Under the pieces are notes generated by a model. It was not told where the DNA came from and did not search any database. It saw nothing but the letters and a program-made list of their open reading frames with translations. A stretch of DNA of 64,000 nt from Zygnema cylindricum (lineage: Eukaryota; Streptophyta; Zygnematophyceae; Zygnematales; Zygnemataceae). The DNA is taken from positions 41,248-105,247 of the forward strand of contig JBBHKE010001835.1 in the NCBI GenBank assembly GCA_037447655.1, read 5' to 3'. Both the position numbers and the translations under genes were made by a program. Below are positions 43,990-52,769 of the stretch, in pieces; the first letter of the stretch is position 1; the number at the start of each line of letters is the position of its first letter.

Positions 43990-44720
43990 ATCCAGAGGCA
44001 CGAAATTAGAGGGGATAGGAGACTAAGTAACGATCTCCATGGGACAAGGAGTATCAATTGATTGTGGATAATTGTACTTTCGAGGAGGTTGAGTTAGCAA
44101 TTGGTACGAAGGTCATCGATGTCAAATGGGTTTTCAAAAAAAAAAGTGTTTCGTCTAATCAGATCATAAAAAACAAAGCAAGGCTCGTCAGAACGAGAGG
44201 GTGGAATATTAAAAAAACATAAGCTCCTTTTGTAATTATTGATTCTTTGAGAAATCTGGTTGAATTAGCGGTTGTCCGTAAGAAACGTATCCATAAGAAG
44301 AATTTTGAACGATATTCTGAAACTCGACATTGTGTGGGGACTTCAAAGTAATGCGTAAAGATCTAAACAGATACAAAAAACATGGTATTTGTTGTTTCAT
44401 AAAGTGATGACAGATTTTGGTATTGTCCATACTATATCGGATTCCAGGGTGTGTGTGATAGTGGAAAGTGTGGGATATTGTCGTATCGTCGGTATGTCAT
44501 GAAGCGGCATACCAACATTTATTTGTTGGACGTGAAATATCGTGTCATCGTATGAGATGTACGATGTCGTTTTGCGGCGGCACTTTTGTTCTCTGCAAAC
44601 GAAATATACTATTTCGTTTCGCATCACTTGTTTGTTTTTGTGGGCAAGTGTTTCATTTTGCGTGCGGGTGTTTTGGTGAGGCGACACGTGTTGAAGTCAC
44701 TTTTTGAGTTAGTAGTTTTC
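43990..44720 (+). pseudogene. highly decayed copia RT/RNase H remnant
   Basis: From about 44,040 the plus strand reads EYQLIVDNCTFEEVELAIGT and VIDVKWVFKKKS, then IIKNKARLV, a broken APFV block and IDSLRNLVELA, which matches the copia RT N-terminal order (WVFK, KARLV, FAPV, S-R-LL-A). Further on LDVKYRVIV resembles the RNase H C-terminal HIDIKYH/RL block. Many stops. The lineage differs from A-D. Confidence 0.55.
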
Positions 44721-44740
44721 AAGGAAGAAAGCGCACACGC

Positions 44741-45235
44741 TGTAACAGGGTTATAGAGTTGAGTATTTAAGGGCTAGGGACCAGACTGCTATAGTTGCGG
44801 TTGCAGCGCAGCGCAACTGCAATGCAAGACCAGCGCAACATAGCAGCATAACAACTTAGTTGAATAGCGTAGTGCAGCATAGCAACGCAGCGTGGCAATA
44901 TAGCAACGCCGCAGAATGTAGATTTAAATGTATAGTTCTAGAAGGATATTTTGGACCGATCTCGGTTGACCGTGAAGGTCCACGTGTACACTTGTACAGT
45001 ATTAGGTTGACCATCAGCTAGTAAGATTAAATAGTGAAGCAGACGTAGTAAAGAGATAGACTCTTTGAGTAGATCTTCGCAGCGAGCTTTCAACTTGTAA
45101 TCTTTCTTCGGATTAATAAAGCTTGACCTTTATCTGTGAGTGTTGTGTGCTCTTGCTATTTCTATGAGGAGATCCTTGGAGTCTTTCCGCTGTACATTAT
45201 AGTGTATTGTGGGTTATTATTTTGCCCCTTTTACA
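44741..45235 (+). mobile_element. 5' LTR of the Ty3/gypsy chromovirus
   Basis: 495 bp, TGTAACAGGG...CCCCTTTTACA, followed at once by the primer-binding site. Preceded by CACGC; the flank beyond the 3' LTR (33,945), read in element orientation, is CGCGC, a 4/5 match for a target duplication. TATTTAAGGG near 44,765 is a possible TATA region. Confidence 0.93.
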
Positions 45236-45236
45236 T

Positions 45237-45248
45237 TGGTATCGGAGC
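45237..45248 (+). other. primer-binding site of the gypsy element (tRNA-Met type)
   Basis: TGGTATCGGAGC right after the LTR. Complementary to the 3' end of tRNA-Met with one or two differences, a standard site for plant chromoviruses. Confidence 0.85.
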
Positions 45249-45269
45249 AATCCCTCGTGACTTGACAGC

Positions 45270-46217
45270 ATGGGAGAACACGACGTATCTACCACGGAAA
45301 TGTTAGCGCAAGTTCTTCGGGAGTTAGAAAACGTCAGATTACAGAATGCTTAATTGAGTAACACCGTCGCAACATTGGAATCTCGTCTTGGTGAACGACC
45401 TCATAGAGGCATAGCGAGAGAATTAAGGAGAATGAAGTTAAGACTGCCTGATGAGTTTGACCCGGCCAGACAGAAGAATCTTGATGCGTGGCTATTCTCC
45501 ATTGCAAATTACCTTGAGAATTGCTGTAGCCTGTCGGATCGTGAGAAGATTCATTATACGGGTGGTCTTCTAAAAGAGGCAGCGGGAGCATGGTGGAGGG
45601 GGGTGGTGGAAAACGATGAGATATTGTGTGTTTGAGCCCTCTTCATTCAAATCATCCGTGACTCTTGGCAACCCGTCAATACGATTAAGGTTGCAAGGGA
45701 TAAGATCGCGATTTTGAAGCAACAAACCTCGGTGTTGGAGTATACGCAACGGTTCTTGAAGTGCAAGGTTCAAATAACCACGATGTCGGAGGATGAAGCT
45801 GTGGATCGCTACGTGGAGGGGCTAAAAGCATCCATTCGGAGGGATGTGGAGCAATGGCTTGCCCGGGAAAGTACGACTCCTAGTCTATCGGCCATTATTT
45901 AGTTTGCGGAACGGACCGATTCACTGGACTACACCTTACGTAGACCCTATCATTATGGGTCGAGTAGCGGCGGGGGAGGTCGACGTGATGATGGTCCAAC
46001 CCCCATGGAGCTCGGAGCTATTAATGAGGATAACGAGGTGGTCAACGTGTTGCGGAAGAAGAAGAAGAATACCAAGGCCAAGACCAATGATTTGTCCCCC
46101 GAGGAGATCCAACGAAGGAAGCAAAACGACTTATGTTTTCAGTGCAGTTCCCTAGACTATATGGCCCGAGAATGTCCAAAAAGAGAGGTCTTAAGAATGG
46201 CAAACTTAACGTCATGA
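45270..46217 (+). pseudogene. Ty3/gypsy gag
   Basis: Start ATG 45,270 (MGEHDVSTTEMLAQVLRELE), 34 bp after the LTR. Retrotransposon gag domain: LRLPDEFDPARQKNLDAWLF, then YTGGLLKEAAGAWWRGVVEN and RDSWQPVNTIKVARDK, with SVLEYTQRFLKCKVQI and AVDRYVEGLKASIRRDV. The knuckle CFQCSSLDYMAREC has Tyr in place of the zinc-ligand His. Three stops or frameshifts (45,350; 45,635; 45,901). It forms the particle shell in a live element. Confidence 0.92.
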
Positions 46218-46221
46218 GGTT

Positions 46222-46810
46222 AGCAGGTGAAGGGGGAGATCCCTTAATATTTCAAGGTCGGATCGGAGTGAGCGCAGCTAGCTTCATGGTGGACTCCGCT
46301 GCATCAGGGAACTTCATCAACGAGGTGACCGTGAAGAAGTTGAAACTTCCTCTCGTGGTGCTAAAGGATCAACAATCAGTGCAATTGGGCGACTAAAGTT
46401 CCCTATCCATTACTTATCGTACTCTGAGGTTACGTGTTGGAATTGGGAAGTTCAAATGGTATGACACCCTTCATGTATTACCGCTTGGAGACCACGAAGT
46501 AATTTTGAAGAAACCGTGGCTGCAAAAGTAGAACCCGACAATTAATTGGAGAAGTGGCGACATGAGAGTTAGGAAAGGTGGAAAAGAGTTTAAGGTAAAA
46601 GTGGGAGCGGCTGGTAAGGGATCGGAAAAGGGACGCCTACTTTCGGCCTTACTGTTGAAAAGGGCACTCAAGAAAGGGGAGACAATGGGTATGGCGGTCA
46701 TCCAACCTATGGAGGAGGCGAAGAGGGGGTTCCGGAAGAATGGAGTAAAAAGGACCCCGACTTCGACTCGAAAGAGAGTAACGATATGGGAAAGACTTGC
46801 GTAGAGGCCT
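46222..46810 (+). pseudogene. Ty3/gypsy protease region
   Basis: 46,222-46,396 reads SAASFMVDSAASGNFINEVT, with the aspartic protease DSA-type active site, and LKLPLVVLKDQQSVQLGD. After a stop, weak homology continues (FKWYDTLHVLPLGDHEVIL, then WLQK and NPTINWRSGDMRVRKGGKEF), the usual gypsy segment between protease and RT. Confidence 0.8.
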
Positions 46811-46818
46811 AGGAAGTC

Positions 46819-47081
46819 GTGACAAAACTTCTCAAGGAGTATGTTGATGTCTTTCCCCCAAAGCTCCCAGAAGGCTTACCTCCAAAGCGCGAAGTAGACC
46901 ATAAGATAGAGCTTGTTCCCAGAGCGGTACCCCTGGCAAATCGGATGTACAAGATGAGCTACACCAAATTAGATGAACTCAAAAAGCAGCTTGCGGAGTT
47001 GGTCGAAGACAAAGCAATCGAACCGAGCAAGTCACCATATGGAGCCCAGTCCTCTTTGTAAATAAGAAGGATGGAGGTTTT
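46819..47081 (+). pseudogene. Ty3/gypsy RT N-terminus, cut by an LTR
   Basis: KLLKEYVDVFPPKLPEGLPP, REVDHKIELVPRAVPLANRM and KKQLAELVEDKAIEPSKSPY lead, after a one-base insertion, into VLFVNKKDGGF, where the family C LTR begins (47,082). Gypsy RTs continue DGxxRMCVDYR; exactly that continuation starts at 40,113 on the minus strand. Confidence 0.93.
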
Positions 47082-48121
47082 TGTTAAAAATAATAGATTT
47101 TTAGAGTATTTTCTACGTTTAAATAGGTTAGTATAAAAGAAAAGAAAAAGGACGGACAGCCTTCCTCCACCTCCTCTCTATAGCCCCCATACTTGTTGTA
47201 GTCACTAAAGGATAGATAGGGTGGTTGATCCATGGCTGCCTTAGTTCAACAGACAAATATTTTTAGTAGGCTACTAAAAATATACCTGACGGACCCGGGA
47301 TTTGATCCCGATACCTTATGTTTGTCAAGGTTGGCCGATAGCGGTCAGCTTTATCCTATTAGACTAGGAACAATGCTAAATGCTATAGCATGTGATAGAT
47401 ATATATATCTATAAGGAGGAACAAATTCATTTAACTAAAACTGTATACGGCTTGCATAGATACAGTTTTATGAAAGTACGAAAAACGACATTTTTTTCAA
47501 AACGAATACCACGCATTTTGTTTTGGCAGCGAAACAAATATCGCGCAAGTATTTATAACGGCTAAGATTGCGTCTCGCTGCGAATCCAACGGCGCACATC
47601 ATCGCCGAAATCTCGCACTTGTCGCTTTGGCGTTTTGTGACGTGGCATGACCTAGAGCCATGTGGAAAGTTTTCATTCGGTCATAGGAATTCCGAGGAAT
47701 GTACAGATGAGTGAAAAGCAGACACGCGTCCACTTAATGGCCTTGTCGTACATAGGCCGTACAAAAGGTACATCGGCAGTAGTACTTTTTGGTACTGTAC
47801 AGTAATCTGATTGGTCTGTACTTTAGTAGATAGAAGTTATTAGAGGGAATCAGGAATTAGAAAAGTTTGGTAGGTAGTCACCTCTCTCTTTGAGAGTTTG
47901 TACAAATTGGCATTTTTACTGCCTCATAACTTATCGGCTTGTTGGCTGTTTTCAGTGATTCTTTTTGCTACGGACTCAGGGGAGTCTACGCTGCATAGGG
48001 GTGACGTCAAACTATCATTTTGTCTTCCTGGACAGCACTAGATGTGGCTTGAAGTGGGTTAGTTAAATACTATCTAGAGGCTTCCTGTATTGTGTGGTCC
48101 AATGGAGGACACAGAATTGCA
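47082..48121 (+). mobile_element. copia family C LTR (5' LTR, plus strand)
   Basis: 1,040 bp, TGTTAAAAATAATAG...GGACACAGAATTGCA. Inverted partner of 40,114-41,153, and near-identical in blocks such as GTAGGCTACTAAAAATA and the GATATATAAATCTAT-type region. It contains CCGGGATTTGATCCCG (tRNA-like T-arm) and the in-frame ATG at 48,102 that opens the gag frame. Confidence 0.93.
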
Positions 48122-48428
48122 GGTTATGGGCACACCCTCTAAGGTGCCCACCTTGAATAGATATGGGTTCATCTATTGGGAAGCCATGATGATGGGAGCT
48201 TTGTGCGAAAAACGATACTAGGGTATCGTTAGTGGACAAGTGAAACTTCCACCTTCGAGAACTCCACCATGATTTGGAGGAGTAAGGTTTCCTACAGCAA
48301 CTGCTGCCTCAGCGGAGGAGGCAGATGATGGGGAGAGTAGTGTTTCCGAAAAAGGGAAAGGGAAGGAGATACCCCTCACTCCTATTACCACAGTACTCGG
48401 AGCGGCGACCGTGAGTATCGCAGAGAAC
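48122..48428 (+). pseudogene. copia family C primer-binding site and gag N-terminus
   Basis: GGTTATGGGCACACC follows the LTR end directly. The ATG within it (48,126) opens MGTPSKVPTLNRYGFIYWEA and MMMGALCEKRY, then TAG at 48,219 where relatives have Trp (WGIVSG), then a TGA replacing Arg before FGGVRF. Gag sequence stops at 48,428 where a family A LTR begins, the second proposed inversion breakpoint. Confidence 0.88.
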
Positions 48429-49602
48429 TGTTGATATTTGAGTATTTTCTAGGTCTTTGTAGAAAAAGAGCAAAGGCAATCTGTTCCTGACTCCCTTCTC
48501 ATAGCCCCCACACTTGTTGTAGTCACTGAAGGCTTGATAGGGAGCTAGAGCCATGGCTGCCTTAGCTCACTAGAAAAGACAGTTAGGTGGATCACATAGA
48601 TTTACCAAAATTTCCTTGACGGACACAGGAATTGATCCTGGTACCTGCCGTCCGTCAAGTTACAATAGCCGCTAGATCTAACTGTTATGTCTAGGACACA
48701 TATTACGATATATAAGGTTCGATAAATATATAAATCGTAACATGTAGATTAATTCGTTTAAACGGCGAATAGATACTTAGTGCATAGATACAGTTTGATT
48801 TAGTAGGGAGTACGGAATGGGGACGGAACTCATACCGCGCATTTGTTTCGATAGCGAAATAAATACCGCGCGTCGAATTTCAACAACAGGATTATAGCCG
48901 ATTTTGATCGGACGGCGGCGATAGGCGCCGCGATCACAGAAAAGGTACTTTTGGCGTTTTACGGTCTTTGCCACGTCATATGATACGTGGCGTGATAACA
49001 TTGGATTACGAGAATTCTAGAGATTACAGGAACTAATCCTGATTTGACACGTATCGATATTTTTGCCATGTTGACAATGGCCGTACAGAAAGTACACCGA
49101 CACCTGTACTTTTTTATACGACACAGTAATTTGATTGGTGCCGTAGTTCAGTAGATAGAGTTTTAGAGGGGGAATAGGACTTAGAAAATTTTGGGTAGGT
49201 AGGTGCCTCTCCTAGAGAGCACCTTGTATAAGTGGCAAACTTTGGCCAGCCATAACTATTAATTTACTTGACCATTTTCAGTGATTCTTTTTGCTGCGGA
49301 ATCATGGGAGTCCAAGCTACACAAGGGTGTAGTCATTCAAAGTTTTTGCTTGCCAACGTGGCACTTATTGTGTGGGAAAGTAAAAGTGGGTGAATGTGTC
49401 CAAAACTCATATTCTAACATTGCATTTTGTGGTGGAACTGAGAACACACAAAGTCTTTCTTCACAAGGGTGAAGCTATAATGGGTTTGTGATTGTCAAGG
49501 GGTCAGTCATTTGGGGATATATCAACTTGGAGTCGGCACTATAAAGATAAGCTTCTTTTGGAACTGCTTACTATGAGGGCCAATGGAGCACACAGAGTTT
49601 CA
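48429..49602 (+). mobile_element. copia family A LTR 1
   Basis: 1,174 bp, TGTTGATATTTGAGTATTTTC...CACACAGAGTTTCA. Landmarks in order: CCCACACTTGTTGTAGTCACTG, AGCCATGGCTGCC, hairpin CTTGACGGAC/GTCCGTCAAG (48,615-48,659), ACGTGGCG box, GTACACCGACACCTGTAC, GGTGCCTCTCC and the terminal CCAATGGAGCACACAG with an ATG in frame with gag. Confidence 0.93.
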
Positions 49603-49618
49603 GGTTATGGGCCCACCA
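49603..49618 (+). other. half-tRNA primer-binding site, family A copy 1
   Basis: GGTTATGGGCCCACCA starts at the first base after the LTR. It is the complement of the anticodon arm of plant initiator tRNA-Met (GGUGGGCCCAUAACC), not of its 3' end. Drosophila copia is the classic case of this priming mode. The ATG (complement of the CAU anticodon) is in the gag frame. Confidence 0.85.
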
Positions 49619-50698
49619 TCTAGGTCGCCTATATTTGATGGAATAGGCCTCACTTATTGGGAGTTTACAATGAAGGGATTGCTTTTCGAGAAGCACTTAT
49701 GGGGAATTGTTTCAGGACAAGTGAGATGTCCGCCACTTGGCTTTGGAAGAGAATACTATTGAGAATCATGTGGGGCTGCCCAAAATATCAACCGGAGCTC
49801 AAATGCAACCGAAGGTGAAAGGAAAAACCTTTCCATGGATAAGGAAATAGGGGAGAAGGAAAAATGGACACCTATGGTGAGGGGAGCTAGGCTCTCAGCT
49901 ATGGTACCACTTGTAGGGATTAAAACTAAAGAAAATGACAGAAAAATATGGGAATACAAAAAAACTATAGCAAAACATCTCATACTTACATATGTGTCTA
50001 GGTCCATACCTATCACTTTTTTAAGTCTAACAAAGTCTTCAGAGATACGGGAAGCACTAAGTCAGATTTATAAGAGTAAGACTATTCAGAGGCAGCAATT
50101 AGTAAAACAAAAAATAGATGCCTATGTTTATAAAGGCGGTAGCATGATAGAATTTTGCAATGATATTGCTACGCTATATGTTGAGCTTCTTAGTGCGGGA
50201 TATGTAAAATCTGAGGAGAGGAAGATTAATACACTACTTATGAAACTCCTAGATGAGTACGATAACATCATTTGTCGTATGCAAGCAATGGATGGCTCCT
50301 CGTGGACTTGGAGCTTTACCATGGGGATAATTATTATGAGGGAAAGCACTTTGGAGCTTCGTAGGGGAAGTGACAGGGTGAATGTATTTACAGCTGGTGG
50401 TGATTGGCGGAAGCATGATGAGAGGAACGGCGGTGATTGGCGGAAGCGTGATGGGAGGAACGGTGGTGACGAGCGGAAGCGTGGTGAGGGGAAGAAAGAC
50501 AAAGGTAAACCTTATTGGAACTTTGGTGGAAAGAGAGGGAGAGGAAAAGATAGTAGAGCTTTGAAAAGGGGGTTTGCTTCTTTTGTAGGGAACCCGGTCA
50601 TTATATGGAGGAATGCCCTTGTTTGGAAAAACTTAGAAGTTGGAATGTGGATGAGGAGGAAGAAGGGGAAGAGGAGAAAGAGGATGAAGATTTTTTAG
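49607..50698 (+). pseudogene. family A gag, copy 1
   Basis: The frame from the ATG in the primer-binding site (or from the LTR ATG at 49,583) reads MGPPSRSPIFDGIGLTYWEF, HLWGIVSGQVRCPP, then TGA at 49,760, and continues in the same frame for 300 codons: KTKENDRKIWEYKKTIAKHL, SEIREALSQIYKSKTIQRQQ, GGSMIEFCNDIATLYVELLS and EYDNIICRMQAMDGSSW (UBN2-type gag). Three 33-bp repeats (about 50,394-50,490) encode GGDWRKHDERN, GGDWRKRDGRN and GGDERKRGEG, a basic nucleic-acid-binding linker. The frame ends at 50,698, out of register with the zinc knuckle. Confidence 0.9.
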
Positions 50699-51015
50699 AG
50701 CTTCTCCGGATTAGTAGTATGGGGAAGAGAGAAAAGCACACAGAAATTCCACGAAAGCATCAGTGTGCTTTTGGAGGTATAAGGGAAGTAAAGAGAGAGG
50801 AGGTACTTGAGGATGTCGAGGAGTGTAGAGTGTATGACTTAGAAATGAGAAAGTCAGATCTAGGATCCATAAGTGAAAACAGGAAAGATAAAATTAATGA
50901 GAATAATTTTATAGATAATAAGGAAACTGAAAGTTTGTCGGAAAAGGAGACTTCAATGGATTCTGAGGAAAGGGGAGAAGTGAAACTCGCAGAGGTTTTA
51001 AAGGATAAGGGATAA
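50556..51015 (+). pseudogene. family A zinc knuckle and acidic region in the -1 frame, copy 1
   Basis: Overlapping the end of gag in the -1 frame: GVCFFCREPGHYMEECPCLE, a CCHC knuckle (CX2CX4HX4C), then an acidic run (DEEEEGEEEKEDEDFLEL), PRKHQCAFGGIREVKREEV and Glu/Lys-rich text to TAA at 51,013-51,015. In the related family B the knuckle is in the gag frame and is followed by protease; here no DSG protease is found. A TAG lies just upstream of the knuckle in this frame, so expression would require a shift within the overlap. Confidence 0.8.
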
Positions 51016-51596
51016 GAGAAATATTTGATTAAAGGATTAGGGGAGAAGAAATATTTATTGGGAACTAAATTTGAAAGTGATGGTGGAAAGAATTCCATGG
51101 GAGAGAGTGAGGGAAGTTCAGAAAATGGGGTAATTATCATGGATAAAAATATGAGTACGCAAGATGTAGATCTTATGAGGAACTTAGTGGGGACTAGTGT
51201 TTTTTGGGAAAATTTGGGGGTGGATGGATTTGACATCACTACTTGGTGTGATATGTTGCTTGTGAAAATGTGCGTGTAAAAGGGTTATCATCCGGGTATG
51301 TGTTGCAAGATGGGGATGGGGCTGACTGTTGGAAATGCAAAAGGGAAAGTAGATTCTGGTTGGATGAAAAAAGGAGGAGGTGGATAAAATCTTTGATCGG
51401 ATTTATGATAAGTCGGGTGCTAAATGAAATGTGTGATTCAATTATTATTTCAGTTCATCTAATGCATTGTTTTAAATATGAGAGTATTTTTCTTAAGTTT
51501 TATAAAAGGAAAAGGAAAAAAAAAAGGAAATAGAGGAAGGAGTGTTTGTTTATTTGTTTGAAAGAGTTGAAAAAGTTGACTAGAAAATAAAGAGAG
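51016..51596 (+). pseudogene. family A decayed RT/RNase H remnant and polypurine tract, copy 1
   Basis: EKKYLLGTKFESDGGKNSMG recalls AKYILGIQVERDGKRK of copia RT; NGVIIMDKNMSTQDVDLMRN recalls RVIVLDEELSPKEHKFMQT; DGFDITTWCDM and SSGYVLQDGDGADCWKCKRE recall RNase H ITTWSDAS and SGYVLYVGDGACCWSSKQ; RRWIKSLIGF recalls MWVKSLLGE. The catalytic blocks are lost or altered. It ends at the purine tract GACTAGAAAATAAAGAGAG next to the LTR at 51,597. Confidence 0.75.
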
Positions 51597-52769
51597 TGTT
51601 GATATTTGAGTATTTTCTAGGTCTGTTTAGAAAAAGAGCAAAGGCGGTCTGTCCCTGACTCCCTTCTCCAAGCCCCCACACTTGTTGTAGTCACTAAAGG
51701 CTTGATAGGGAGCTAGAGCCATGGCTGCCTAAGCTCACTAGAGAAGACAGGGGTGGATTAGATAGATTTACCAAAAGTTACTTGACGGACCCAAGAATTG
51801 ATCTTGGTACCTGCCGTCCGTCAAGTTACAATAGCCGTTAGTTTTAACCGTTAAGTCTAGGACACATATTACGATATATAAGCTTCGATAAATATATAAA
51901 TCGTAACATGTAGATTAATTCGTTTAAACGGCGAATAGATACTTAGTGCATAAATATAGTTTGATTTAGTATGGAGTACGATATGGGGACATAACGGATA
52001 TTGCGCATTTGTTTCGATAGCGAAACAAATACCGCGCGTCGAATTTTAGCGGCTAGGATTATAGCCGGTTTTGATCAGACGGCCGCGATAGGCGCCGCGA
52101 TCACAGAAAAGGAACTTTTGTAGTTTTACAGTCTTTGCCACGTCAGATGACACGTGGCGTGATAACATTAGATTACGGGAATTTTGGAGATCACAGGAAC
52201 TAATCATGATTTGACACGTATCGACATTTTTGTTATGTTGACATTGGTCGTACAGAAAGTACACCGACACCAGTACTTTTCTGTATGACACAGTAATTTG
52301 ATTGGTGCCGTACTTTAGTAGATAAAGTTTTAGAGGGGGAATAGGACTTAGAAAATTTTGGGTAGGAAGGTGCCTCTCCTAGAGAGCACCTTGTATAAAT
52401 GGCAAACTTTGGCCAGCCATAACTATTAATTTACTTGACCATTTTCAGTGATTCTTTTTGCTGAGGACTCAAAGGAGTCCAAGCTACACAGGGTTGTAGT
52501 CGGTCAGAGTTTTTGCTTGCAAAAGTGGCACTTATTGAGTGGGAAAGTCAAAGTGAGTGAAGGTGTCCAAAACTCATATTCTAACTTTGCATTTTGTGGT
52601 GGAACAGAGCACACACAAAGTCTTATTTCACAGGGGTGAAGCTATAATGGGTTTGTGATTGTCAAGGGGTCAGTCATTTGGGTTTATATCAACTTGGAGT
52701 CGGCATTATCTATATAAGCTTCTTTTGGATGTGCTTACTCTGAGGGCCAATGGAGCACACAAACTTTCA
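51597..52769 (+). mobile_element. copia family A LTR 2 (shared by copies 1 and 2)
   Basis: 1,173 bp, TGTTGATATTTGAGTATTTTC...CACACAAACTTTCA. It is the 3' LTR of copy 1 by its polypurine tract, and stands where the 5' LTR of copy 2 should be. No primer-binding site follows because copy 2's leader has been replaced. Confidence 0.93.

Noticed and set aside
33945-47081. Two independent gypsy elements on opposite strands
   Set aside because: The halves are complementary at the same RT position, flanked by inverted LTRs of one copia family, with matching LTR lengths and compatible duplications; one split element is simpler.
50556-50700. Programmed -1 frameshift at a slippery heptamer in family A
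   Set aside because: GGGTTTG is present but not in the phase required for tandem slippage from the gag frame; kept only as an open possibility.
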